Source of the DNA: an uncultured Prevotella sp.
GTDB lineage: Bacteria; Bacteroidota; Bacteroidia; Bacteroidales; Bacteroidaceae
DNA length: 64,000 nt
NCBI GenBank assembly: GCA_947169185.1
Contig: CAMVOS010000002.1
Location: forward strand, 78,080-142,079
Reading direction: 5' to 3'
The position numbers were made by a program, and so were the translations under genes. Below, piece after piece: positions 42,476 through 51,177 of this stretch (positions are counted from its first letter, which is position 1; each line of letters starts with the position of its first letter). Below the pieces are notes generated by a model, which worked only from the letters and a program-made list of their open reading frames with translations, searched no databases and was not told the origin of the DNA.

Positions 42476-42886
42476 GTTTTCGTTATTTCAGGTTTCTGCC
42501 TCCAAAGGTAATCATTTTCCGTGAAAAAACAAAACAATGGCCATCGATTTTTTTTCCAAACCAGTTTTTTGGCATATTTTGAAACAGTTTTGCTGACTAT
42601 AATACGGTGTAATACGAGTCCTTTTTCTTCCTGTATTTTTGGACGTTTCAAAAATATTCGCTATCTTATGCATACATAAAGGATGCGAGAACGGGCGGCA
42701 CCTCGGCAATTGATGCGAGCTCATTGTACTTGATTTGCACCGTCCGTTGAGACAGAAACGAGACAGACGAACCTCTGAACAACCTCAGGACTACCTCAAG
42801 GTTAAGTCAAGGTTAAGTCAAGGTTCTGGAACCATCAAACTAATTCACTGCTGAGTAAGTTCTTAGAACAATCGGCTCATAAGAAG
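42476..42886. other. Intergenic region with a divergent promoter and short repeats
   Basis: It holds the minus-strand TACCTTTG box (42510-42503) of the hypothetical membrane protein gene. The AAGGTTAAGTC 11-base unit occurs twice plus a partial copy (42796-42826), shortly before the next gene. A near-consensus TTGATTTG-CACC sits at about 42733-42744 and could start the plus-strand gene with a leader of about 140 bases. No coding frame is supported. Confidence 0.5.
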
Positions 42887-43495
42887 ATGGCAATATCATC
42901 TGCTTATTTCGGGTTGCGTCGTGGCAGTACCAAGTCCCATACGTTCAGTGTGGTTGACGGAAAACAAATCACGAAAGACCGCGTGGAGGGTTGCAAGAAC
43001 CCTCGAACTCTCGCTCAGATGACTCATCGCTGTATGGTGTCTACCATTGGTGTCGCCTACTCAGCCATGAAGTGCATCTGCGACCACTCGTTTGAAGATC
43101 TGACTGCAGGTATGCAGTGCATGCGTAAGTTCATGCACGAGAACCTGAAGCAGATCCGTATCAGCAAGGAGTATGGCAATAGCCACTTCGGCTTCTGTAA
43201 GTTCCAGGACTCTTCGCTTGTGCCCGGCAGCTACATCATCTCTGATGGCAGTCTGCCCAAGGCACTTGTCGATGCCGTGATTGACAGTGCCGATGCTGCT
43301 ACTGGGAAGGTGCCGGTGACGCTGGTTTCGATCAATGGAGGTTCCATCGTGAGCTTGCAGGCTACTTCGGCATCACAGGGTGGCAGCGAACCTTCGACCG
43401 GAGGTTCAGGTCAGAACACTGGAGTTAACACTGGTGGTAACACCGGAGGTAACACTGGAGGCAACACCGGTGGTGGCGAGGAAGGCGGTATGTAG
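42887..43495 (+). CDS. Hypothetical protein with Gly/Asn/Thr-repeat tail (DUF6266-like)
   Basis: The 202-residue protein has no signal peptide. The N-terminal half (KSHTFSVVDGKQITKDRVEG, NPRTLAQMTHRCMVSTIGVA) resembles Bacteroidota DUF6266-type proteins of unknown function, but the assignment is tentative. The last 50 residues are low complexity: a 12-base unit (GGTAACACYGGA) repeated four times (43424-43471) gives GGNTGGNTGGNTGG, ending GEEGGM. The unusual upstream repeats and the tail suggest a fast-evolving gene. A clear terminator follows. Confidence 0.6.
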   Translation: MAISSAYFGLRRGSTKSHTFSVVDGKQITKDRVEGCKNPRTLAQMTHRCMVSTIGVAYSAMKCICDHSFEDLTAGMQCMRKFMHENLKQIRISKEYGNSHFGFCKFQDSSLVPGSYIISDGSLPKALVDAVIDSADAATGKVPVTLVSINGGSIVSLQATSASQGGSEPSTGGSGQNTGVNTGGNTGGNTGGNTGGGEEGGM

Positions 43496-43511
43496 TCTTC
43501 AGTTGTAAGAG

Positions 43512-43549
43512 AGAATGCCTGTTAATCATAATTAATGGGCATTCTTTTT
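43512..43549 (+). terminator. Intrinsic terminator after the repeat-tail gene
   Basis: AGAATGCC pairs with GGCATTCT, with an inner TTAAT/ATTAA pairing, followed by TTTTT. Confidence 0.88.
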
Positions 43550-43568
43550 GTTCTTTTCAATTGTATTC

Positions 43569-44066
43569 TCAGCGTGACGTCTTCATCAGGTCTTTTTTCA
43601 TTTCCTGCCAGAACGGTGTGGCACCACCGGAGCCGTCGTTGGTTTCCAGCTCCAGATCAGGAATCTCTATCTCGTCCTCAGGTAGGAAAGGAATGATGAT
43701 GTCGCTGTATCTCTGGACGAACACCGTCGCCACACCTTGCGCAATGATGTCCAATTCCTTAGCGGCACGCCATGAGAGGTCGATGATGCGTCCGCGGACA
43801 AAGGGACCACGGTCGGTGACCCTGACCACGACGCTGCGACCGTTGACGGGGTTGTAGACTTTCAGCTTGGTACCGAAGGGGTAGGTGCGGTGGGCACATG
43901 TCAGACTGTCTGGGTGCAGACGTTCGCCACTGGCTGTCTTGCGCCCATGAAATTTTTTTGCATAGAATGAGGCTTTACCCTTCTGCTGGCCTGCGGCCTT
44001 CAGAGGGGTAAAACCAATTGTTAACAATAATGACGCTACAAGCGCTATCTTTAGTTTAAGAATCAT
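43569..44066 (-). CDS. RlpA-like septal ring lytic transglycosylase family protein
   Basis: A 165-residue secreted protein with a double-psi beta-barrel. RlpA proteins bind or cleave peptidoglycan strands that lack stem peptides. Seen: signal peptide ([14 protein letters not shown]), [39 protein letters not shown] with the catalytic-type [20 protein letters not shown]. It starts inside the last bases of gdhA (ATGA overlap), so the two are cotranscribed. Confidence 0.9.
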   Translation of the reverse strand: MILKLKIALVASLLLTIGFTPLKAAGQQKGKASFYAKKFHGRKTASGERLHPDSLTCAHRTYPFGTKLKVYNPVNGRSVVVRVTDRGPFVRGRIIDLSWRAAKELDIIAQGVATVFVQRYSDIIIPFLPEDEIEIPDLELETNDGSGGATPFWQEMKKDLMKTSR

Positions 44067-45403
44067 ACTATTCCTTGGGCGAGCATGGCTTTAGCAACCT
44101 TCATGAAGCCAGCGACATTGGCGCCCTTCACGTAGTTGACGTAGCCATTAGGCTCCTTGCCGTACTTCAGGCACTGCTCGTGGATGCCAGACATAATCTG
44201 GTGCAGACGCTGGTCGACCTCTTCAGCCGTCCAAGCCATACGCATCGAGTTCTGCGTCATCTCAAGACCAGAGGTGGCTACACCACCGGCATTGACTGCC
44301 TTGCCAGGTGCAAAGAGCTGTCCTGCGGCAATGAACTTGTTGACAGCCTCGGCGGTACAACCCATGTTCGACACCTCAGCTACACAGAGCGGCTTTTGAG
44401 CCAGTATCTTGTCGGCATCGTCGCCATTCAGCTCGTTCTGGGTAGCGCAGGGCAGATAGATGTCGGCCTTCTGTTCCCAAGGCTTCTTGCCCTCGAAGAA
44501 CTGTGAGCCAGGAAATTCCTCAGCGTAGGGCTCGCAGATATCGTTACCCGAGGCGCGCAGCTCCAGCAAGTAATCAATCTTCTCGGCATCGAGACCTGCG
44601 GGGTCGTAGATGTAACCGTCAGGACCACTGATGGTAATCACCTTCGCCCCCAGCTCGGTAGCCTTCTTGGCAGCACCCCAAGCGACATTGCCGAAACCTG
44701 AGAGGGCAATAGTCTTGCCCTTGATGTCGAGTCCGTGGGTCTCCATCATGTGGTGGACGAAGTATAGAGCGCCATAGCCCGTAGCCTCTGGACGCAGGAT
44801 GGAGCCGCCCCATTCCATGCCCTTGCCTGTGAGGGTAGCGCCATGGAACTGCGAGGTCAGCTTCTTGTACATGCCAAAGAGGTAGCCGATTTCGCGACCG
44901 CCTACGCCGATGTCGCCAGCGGGCACGTCCATGTCAGGACCTATGACTTTGTAGAGTTCGCACATGAAGGTTTGGCAGAAACGCATAATCTCGGCATCGC
45001 TCTTGCCACGCGGCGAGAAGTCGGAACCGCCTTTGCCACCACCCATAGGCAGCGTGGTCAGTGCATTCTTGAAGGTCTGCTCGAAACCGAGGAACTTCAG
45101 AATGCTCAGGTTGACGGATGCATGGAAGCGCAGTCCGCCCTTATATGGGCCAATGGCACTGTTGAACTGTACGCGGTAGCCGATGTTGACCTGTACCTCA
45201 CCCTTGTCGTCGACCCAGGGCACACGGAATGTGGTGATGCGCTCGGGTTCTACGATACGCTCCACAATCTTGGCCTTCTCGAATTCCGGATGTTGGTTGT
45301 ACACGTCCTTAATGCTTTCCAACACTTCGCGCACGGCTTGCAGGAATTCTACCTCACCTGGATGCTTACGTTCCAGATTTTGCATGATTTTCTCAACTTC
45401 CAT
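44063..45403 (-). CDS. gdhA: NADP-type glutamate dehydrogenase
   Basis: Assimilates ammonium by reductive amination of 2-oxoglutarate, a major nitrogen route in Bacteroidales. The 446-residue protein has the family motifs [18 protein letters not shown], the catalytic lysine stretch [17 protein letters not shown], and the dinucleotide fold in [17 protein letters not shown]. Length and the N-terminal segment ([17 protein letters not shown]) match the hexameric NADP enzyme. The promoter overlaps the terminator of the upstream transporter gene. Confidence 0.97.
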   Translation of the reverse strand: MEVEKIMQNLERKHPGEVEFLQAVREVLESIKDVYNQHPEFEKAKIVERIVEPERITTFRVPWVDDKGEVQVNIGYRVQFNSAIGPYKGGLRFHASVNLSILKFLGFEQTFKNALTTLPMGGGKGGSDFSPRGKSDAEIMRFCQTFMCELYKVIGPDMDVPAGDIGVGGREIGYLFGMYKKLTSQFHGATLTGKGMEWGGSILRPEATGYGALYFVHHMMETHGLDIKGKTIALSGFGNVAWGAAKKATELGAKVITISGPDGYIYDPAGLDAEKIDYLLELRASGNDICEPYAEEFPGSQFFEGKKPWEQKADIYLPCATQNELNGDDADKILAQKPLCVAEVSNMGCTAEAVNKFIAAGQLFAPGKAVNAGGVATSGLEMTQNSMRMAWTAEEVDQRLHQIMSGIHEQCLKYGKEPNGYVNYVKGANVAGFMKVAKAMLAQGIV

Positions 45404-45486
45404 AGTATAGCTTTTAAGTTATATGAGTTAGTACGTATTGTTGTTTACATGACGAAACCATAATCAGTTTGTCAGTTTTACAACGC

Positions 45487-45526
45487 AAAAATAGGGAATT
45501 TCCTTGAATTGACAATGGAAATTCCC
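45487..45526 (-). promoter_or_regulatory. Combined terminator and gdhA promoter
   Basis: GGGAATTTCC (45494-45503) pairs with GGAAATTCCC (45517-45526), and the minus-strand transcript of the transporter then runs TATTTTTG. The same TATTTTTG (45494-45487) is a perfect -7 box, with a TTG (45515-45513) 18 bp upstream in the loop. The gdhA start lies 84 bases downstream. Confidence 0.65.
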
Positions 45527-45572
45527 AATTATTTTTATCGTAAAGTTACGATTTGTTAAATCTGCCCGTTTT

Positions 45573-47078
45573 TTATATCAGTTTGAGCGTTCCCATGAGG
45601 TAGACGAGACCAAATCCGAGTACCATGGAGATGACACCCATAATAATACCCAGTTTCGCCATATCCTTCTGATGTACGAAGCCTGTAGCAAAGGCCAAGG
45701 CGTTCGGTGGGGTAGAGATGGGGAGTATCATGGCTGACGATGCTGCGATGGCCACACCGATGAGTACGGTAGGCGTACCTCCGATAGGATCGAGCTTGTC
45801 GCCCATTGCGCCGCAGACGATAGCCAGAATAGGCATCAGCAGCGCTGCCGTTGCAGAGTTTGAGATGAAGTTGGAGAGCAGATAGCAGATAGCACCGCCA
45901 AGCAATAGGATGAGCAATGGTGAGAACTCGCCAAAGGGAATGCTTTCGACAGCATTCTGAGCCAAGCCGGAAGCGTTCAGACCATAGCCAAGGGCGAAAC
46001 CACCGGCTACCATCCAGATAACACTCCAGTTGATTTGCTCAAGGTCGCGCTTGGTGATGACACCTGTCAGTGCGAACACAGCAAACGGAATCATGGCTAC
46101 TGTATAGGAATTGATGCCTGTCACGCTGTCGAGCAACCAGAGTGCTACGGTGACAAAGAATGTGACAATGACCACATTGGCGTGGAAACCTTTCTGCATG
46201 CCACCGTCAATCTTCAGTTCGATGCGCTTCTGCGTGAAAGGGAACATGCTCAGAAGAATGCGCCAGCTGATGAACAGCAGTACAATGACCAGTGGGAACA
46301 TGAACATCATCCACTGACCAAAGCCCAAGCCGAGGTTCAAGCCTTCGGGGTCGTTCAGATATTTCAGGGCGATGGTGTTTGGCGGTGTACCGATGGGGGT
46401 ACCCATACCACCGAGATTAGCTGCTACGGGGATAGACATCGCAAGGGCGATACGGCCTTTGCCCTCTGGCGGCAATTGGCGGAACACAGGTGTCAGGAAG
46501 GTCAGCATCATAGCGGCTGTGGCGGTGTTCGATACGAACATGGAGAACAGACCCGTGATGAGGAGGAATCCCAACAATACCATCTCACTTCTAGTACCAA
46601 AAGGTCTTAGGAGTACTTTTGCCAACTGTGCATCGAGACCCGTTTTCGTGGCAGCGATAGCCAACACGAAACCACCGATGAACAGCATGATGACAGGATC
46701 GGCAAATGTGGCCATGACGCCTTTGTATGACAGCAGTTTGCCGACTTCTTCTTCATTGACCATCGGCAGTATTCCACTATCTGTACAGAATAGCAGCATC
46801 AGCACAATAATGGCCACCGATGTTGCCCATGAACTGACGATTTCGAGAATCCACATCAGTGTGGCAAACGCGAAAATGGCGATGATACGCTGCTGAATGA
46901 CTGTCAGATTCTGGATGCCGAACCACTCGGTGGGCATATTCCATAATAATAGTGTGACAAATGCTACCAAAGCTATCTTGATAGCACGCTTGATACCATC
47001 CTCTGGATGATACTTACGCTGATGGCGTAGCTTATGGTACGTCTCAACGAGATGGAATCCTTCGTAAATGTGAAACAT
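45573..47078 (-). CDS. SLC13/DASS family sodium:dicarboxylate symporter
   Basis: A 501-residue inner-membrane transporter for C4-dicarboxylates, sulfate or related anions with sodium. After a hydrophilic N-terminus (about 35 residues) there are about 12 helices, with the paired SNT-type sodium/substrate motifs SMFVSNTATAAMMLTF and LLSNFISNSATAALLMPI, and the ANLGGMGTPIGTPPNTIALK and SAMILPISTPPNALAF segments. This matches the DASS fold. Dicarboxylate exchange would fit the succinate-producing metabolism indicated by pckA. Confidence 0.92.
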   Translation of the reverse strand: MFHIYEGFHLVETYHKLRHQRKYHPEDGIKRAIKIALVAFVTLLLWNMPTEWFGIQNLTVIQQRIIAIFAFATLMWILEIVSSWATSVAIIVLMLLFCTDSGILPMVNEEEVGKLLSYKGVMATFADPVIMLFIGGFVLAIAATKTGLDAQLAKVLLRPFGTRSEMVLLGFLLITGLFSMFVSNTATAAMMLTFLTPVFRQLPPEGKGRIALAMSIPVAANLGGMGTPIGTPPNTIALKYLNDPEGLNLGLGFGQWMMFMFPLVIVLLFISWRILLSMFPFTQKRIELKIDGGMQKGFHANVVIVTFFVTVALWLLDSVTGINSYTVAMIPFAVFALTGVITKRDLEQINWSVIWMVAGGFALGYGLNASGLAQNAVESIPFGEFSPLLILLLGGAICYLLSNFISNSATAALLMPILAIVCGAMGDKLDPIGGTPTVLIGVAIAASSAMILPISTPPNALAFATGFVHQKDMAKLGIIMGVISMVLGFGLVYLMGTLKLI

Positions 47079-47117
47079 CTTCTAGTTTACAATTTAATGA
47101 TTTTGGTTTTCGGAGTG

Positions 47118-47228
47118 CAAAGGTACGAAGAAAAAGAAAGATGAAAGATTAAAGATGAAAAATTTTTGGTTGTATCTTCAAATATTTCATTTTTCATTTT
47201 TAATTTTTAATTTTCTTTATTACCTTTG
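47118..47228. promoter_or_regulatory. Divergent promoters with two heptamer arrays
   Basis: Minus-strand TACCTTTG (47125-47118) serves the DASS gene and plus-strand TACCTTTG (47221-47228) serves the receiver/PEP-binding gene. Between them lie GAAAGAT heptamers (47136-47163) and TTTTCAT/TTTTAAT heptamers (47184-47215), four units each. Confidence 0.68.
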
Positions 47229-47250
47229 CAAAGTCTATATTACAAAACGA

Positions 47251-50200
47251 ATGAGTAACACAGCCATACCACAGGAGTTTAACAACTTCTTCCTGAAGGA
47301 TGTGTCGTTTGTCAATCTGATGACGCGACGCATCTTCAACATATTGATAGTGGCCAACCCCTACGATGCCTTCATGCTGGAGGATGATGGGCGTGTGGAC
47401 GAGAAAATTTTCGATGAGTACATGGAGTTGGGTATGCGTTATCCACCTACGTTTACGCAGGTATCGACGACCGAGGAAGCAAGCAGTGCATTGGAAACGA
47501 CAGACATCGACCTGGTAATCTGTATGCCTGGTAATGCGGACAATGATGCCTTTGCCGTGGCGCGTGATGTGAAGCAGATGGCTCCGCAGATTCCTTGCGT
47601 GGTGTTGACGCCCTTCTCGCATGGTATCACCAAGCGTATTCAGGACGAGGACATGTCGGTATTCGACTACGTGTTCTGCTGGTTGGGCAATACCAACCTC
47701 ATCATGTCGATTATCAAGCTGATTGAGGACAAGATGAACATAGAACACGACGTGACGGAGGCTGGCGTGCAGATGATTCTGCTAGTAGAGGATAACATCC
47801 GGTTCTATTCCAGCGTGTTGCCTAACCTCTATAATTATATCCTGGCACAGTCGAAGAACTTTTCGACAGAGGCTTTGAACCCTCATGCCGCAGCCCAGCG
47901 TAAGCGCGGACGCCCGAAAGTGGTGCTGGCAACGAACTATGAAGAGGCTATGGAGTGGTATGAGCGTTATCACGACAATGTGCTGGGTGTCATCAGCGAT
48001 ACACGATTTCCCATGAAGGTGGTACCAGGACGTCTGTCGCATGTGGAAGAGGGCGATGCGGAGGCTGGTCTGAAACTGCTGCGCGAAATACGTCGCCGTG
48101 ATGAGTATGTGCCACTGATCTTGGAGAGTTCGGAGATTGTGAACAAGGCCAAGGCGGAAGCTGAGCATTTCCATTTCATCGACAAGAACTCGAAGAAGAT
48201 GAATGTCGACCTGCGCCAGCTGATAGAGGAACACATGGGCTTTGGCGACTTCGTATTTCGTGATCCAAAGACCAAAGAGGAGGTGTATCGTGTGTCGACG
48301 CTGAAGGAGTTGCAGGATAACATCTTCAACATCCCTGCCGACTCGTTCCAGTATCATGTGTCGCGCAACAATATGAGCCGCTGGCTCTGTGCACGTGCCA
48401 TCTTCCCCGTGTCGCAGTTCCTGAAGACCGTGACGTGGCATAAGCTAAAGGATTTGGATGCCCATCGCCAGATTATCTTCGACGCCATTGTGCAGTATCG
48501 AAGGATGAAGAATATCGGTGTGGTGGCTGTGTTTGACCGTCTGAAGTTCGACCGTTTTGCCCATTTTGCACGTATTGGAGATGGTTCGCTGGGTGGTAAG
48601 GGTCGTGGCCTTGCATTCCTTGACAATATCATCAAGCGTCATCCGGAGTTGAACCAGTTCGAGAATGCAACGGTGCAGATTCCGAAGACCGTCGTGCTGT
48701 GTACCGACTTCTTCGACCAGTTTATGGACGAGAACAACTTATGGACCATTGCGCTAAGTGATGCCCCTGACGAGGAGATACTGCAGCACTTCATGAAGGC
48801 CCAGTTGCCCGATGCGCTGATTGCCGACTTCTTCACGTTCTTCGATGCCGTGAAGTCGCCCATTGCCGTGCGCTCGTCGTCGTTGCTCGAGGACTCGCAC
48901 TACCAGCCCTTCGCAGGCATCTACTCCACCTATATGATTCCCTATTTGGAGGACAAATACGAGATGCTACGCATGCTAGCGTGTGCCATCAAGGGTGTCT
49001 ATGCCTCCGTATATTATAAGGATTCGAAAGCGTATATGACGGCCACATCGAACGTCATTGATCAAGAGAAGATGGCGGTAATCTTACAGGAAGTGGTTGG
49101 AAAACAGTATGATACACGCTTCTATCCGACGTTCTCAGGCGTGTTGCGTTCGTTGAACTATTATCCTATAGGTGATGAGTTGGCTGAGGAGGGTATCGCA
49201 TCGTTAGCGTTAGGCTTAGGCAAGTATATCGTAGATGGTGGACAGACGCTACGTGTGTCGCCCTATCACCCCAAGCAGGTGTTGCAGACCTCGGAGATGG
49301 AGACAGCGCTTCGTGAGACGCAGACACGCTTCTATGCACTGGACATGAGTCATGTGGGTAATGACTTCAAGGTGGACGATGGCTTTAATATCTTGAATTT
49401 GCGAGTGAAGGAAGCTGACAAGGACAATTCGCTGCAAGGCATAGCCTCGACCTACGACCCTGTAGACCAGATAATCCGTGATGGCATATACGAGGGAGGT
49501 CGCAAAGTCATCTCGTTCAGTGGTGTACTGCAGCACGACATCTTCCCATTGCCGGAAATCCTACAGCTGGCGCAGAAACTGGGTTCTGATGAGATGCGAC
49601 GTCCTGTGGAGATAGAGTTTGCCTGCAATCTGAACAGCACCTCACAAGGAACGACGGGTGATTTCTACCTCTTACAGATACGTCCTATCGTCGACTCCAA
49701 ACAGGTGTTGGACGAGGACTTGGCGGCTATTCCTGACGAACAGTGTCTGTTGCGTTCGCATAACTCGTTGGGACATGGTATCTCTGAGGATGTCTATGAT
49801 GTCGTGTATGTCAAAACTGATGACGACTTTACCGCTGCTAACAATCCGCAGATTGCCGATGAGATAGAGCAGATAAACCGTCGTTTCCTGAATGAGGATA
49901 AGAATTATGTGCTGATAGGACCAGGTCGCTGGGGATCGAGCGACTACTGGTTGGGCATTCCTGTCAAGTGGCCGCATATCTCTGCAGCACGTGTCATCGT
50001 CGAGGCTGGTTTGAAGAACTATCATGTCGACCCGTCACAGGGTACCCACTTCTTCCAAAACCTGACGTCGTTTGGTGTGGGCTACTTTACCATCAATACC
50101 TATACTGGCGATGGTGTCATGCAGACTGACGTGCTTGATCGGATGCCTGCCGTCGAAGAAACCCAGTATGTGCGTCATGTGCGCTTTGACCGTCCGCTGA

Positions 50201-50271
50201 AAATCATGATGGACGGCAAGAAACAGCACGGCGTGGTGTTACTGCCAGGTGATGCTCTAAATGAAAATTGA
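47251..50271 (+). CDS. Receiver-domain / PEP- and pyruvate-binding fusion protein
   Basis: The 1006-residue cytoplasmic protein has three parts. Residues 28-160 form a receiver-like domain without the phospho-acceptor (CMPG at 91-94). Residues 174-330 form a second receiver with the complete site: E180/D181, D250 in GVISDTRF, S293 and K312, plus a basic insert RKRGRPK (217-223). From about 430 to the end is a PEP/pyruvate-kinase-type ATP-grasp domain (DGSLGGKGRGLAFL, SPIAVRSSSLLED). The swivelling phosphohistidine domain of true PEP synthases is not seen. It is likely a signalling or regulated phosphotransfer protein of unknown target. The start is set by the promoter; the ATG at 47155 is upstream of it. 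Confidence 0.78.
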   Translation: MSNTAIPQEFNNFFLKDVSFVNLMTRRIFNILIVANPYDAFMLEDDGRVDEKIFDEYMELGMRYPPTFTQVSTTEEASSALETTDIDLVICMPGNADNDAFAVARDVKQMAPQIPCVVLTPFSHGITKRIQDEDMSVFDYVFCWLGNTNLIMSIIKLIEDKMNIEHDVTEAGVQMILLVEDNIRFYSSVLPNLYNYILAQSKNFSTEALNPHAAAQRKRGRPKVVLATNYEEAMEWYERYHDNVLGVISDTRFPMKVVPGRLSHVEEGDAEAGLKLLREIRRRDEYVPLILESSEIVNKAKAEAEHFHFIDKNSKKMNVDLRQLIEEHMGFGDFVFRDPKTKEEVYRVSTLKELQDNIFNIPADSFQYHVSRNNMSRWLCARAIFPVSQFLKTVTWHKLKDLDAHRQIIFDAIVQYRRMKNIGVVAVFDRLKFDRFAHFARIGDGSLGGKGRGLAFLDNIIKRHPELNQFENATVQIPKTVVLCTDFFDQFMDENNLWTIALSDAPDEEILQHFMKAQLPDALIADFFTFFDAVKSPIAVRSSSLLEDSHYQPFAGIYSTYMIPYLEDKYEMLRMLACAIKGVYASVYYKDSKAYMTATSNVIDQEKMAVILQEVVGKQYDTRFYPTFSGVLRSLNYYPIGDELAEEGIASLALGLGKYIVDGGQTLRVSPYHPKQVLQTSEMETALRETQTRFYALDMSHVGNDFKVDDGFNILNLRVKEADKDNSLQGIASTYDPVDQIIRDGIYEGGRKVISFSGVLQHDIFPLPEILQLAQKLGSDEMRRPVEIEFACNLNSTSQGTTGDFYLLQIRPIVDSKQVLDEDLAAIPDEQCLLRSHNSLGHGISEDVYDVVYVKTDDDFTAANNPQIADEIEQINRRFLNEDKNYVLIGPGRWGSSDYWLGIPVKWPHISAARVIVEAGLKNYHVDPSQGTHFFQNLTSFGVGYFTINTYTGDGVMQTDVLDRMPAVEETQYVRHVRFDRPLKIMMDGKKQHGVVLLPGDALNEN

Positions 50272-50294
50272 AAAGTTAGATAAGGATTACGTCT

Positions 50295-51158
50295 CTAATT
50301 CTTTTTAATCTTGCTGCGGATAGGAACTAAATAGTGGTTTGACGTATAGCCAAACCAGTAACCCATGCCTGTTGAAATGTTAGATGGCATATTGTCAGTA
50401 GCAGGGAACAGGGGATTTCTTGAGAGGGATATCATATCTTCAAAACTACGCCAGAAGAGGTACTGTTTTTCACTGAGTGCCGACAGTCTTACTTCTACAG
50501 TGTCGTTGATGGAGAATGAGGAGATGTAGTCCTTATCGAGATTTGACCTACCGCGCGTGATAACGATATCGCCATTGCCTATCATATCTCGTGAAAAGAC
50601 GCCAAACATCGATGATAGTGTCGTATATTGGTTATTGTCTGTTTGGGTAAACACCTTGAAATACTGGGCTGTACTGGCTTCAAGGTTGATATGTGCGTGC
50701 AACTGATAGAGGGTGTCATTGTCTGCAACAGGTGTCACCCAGAATGAATCGATAACAGCAGTCTCAGGCGTAATAGTCGTTTCGGCATCAGCTGTCAGAC
50801 CTCCTGCGCCTTCAACATGCAGATGATATGTCTTGCCATATTCTCCCCGCATAAACGACGTTGTGTAGTAGAATGGGGGAGAGTAGGAACGGTTCAGTCT
50901 TCCCACCAAGACCTCTTTGTGTTCTCCATCGCTGATAGTCACCTTAGCCCATCGTTCCAGATACTGTCCCAGGTCAGCAATGTCCTGATACTCATCATCG
51001 ATAGGTACCGAGCGGGTCACAAACACCATGGGGAATTCGCCCTGGTCTATCCATCCTTCCACAACGAGTTGTGATGATTCGTTGAAGTCATAGTTACCAC
51101 TACAGCTGCTTGTGAGGACAAATGCCATGATGAGGGAATATATCGTCAGACGTTTCAT
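50295..51158 (-). CDS. DUF4249 family lipoprotein
   Basis: The 287-residue protein has a lipoprotein signal (lipobox LTSSC), then the DUF4249 opening ESSQLVVEGWIDQGEFPMVFV, a beta-sandwich-like middle (HVEGAGGLTADAETTITPET) and the end GYWFGYTSNH. DUF4249 lipoproteins are found with TonB-dependent receptors in Bacteroidota and are thought to be surface partners of them. It follows such a receptor with a 19-base gap. The ATG at 51158 (MKRLTIYSLIMAF) is preferred; the one at 51245 lies within the receptor gene. Confidence 0.85.
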   Translation of the reverse strand: MKRLTIYSLIMAFVLTSSCSGNYDFNESSQLVVEGWIDQGEFPMVFVTRSVPIDDEYQDIADLGQYLERWAKVTISDGEHKEVLVGRLNRSYSPPFYYTTSFMRGEYGKTYHLHVEGAGGLTADAETTITPETAVIDSFWVTPVADNDTLYQLHAHINLEASTAQYFKVFTQTDNNQYTTLSSMFGVFSRDMIGNGDIVITRGRSNLDKDYISSFSINDTVEVRLSALSEKQYLFWRSFEDMISLSRNPLFPATDNMPSNISTGMGYWFGYTSNHYLVPIRSKIKKN

Positions 51159-51177
51159 AGGATTCTTCTTCACTTGT

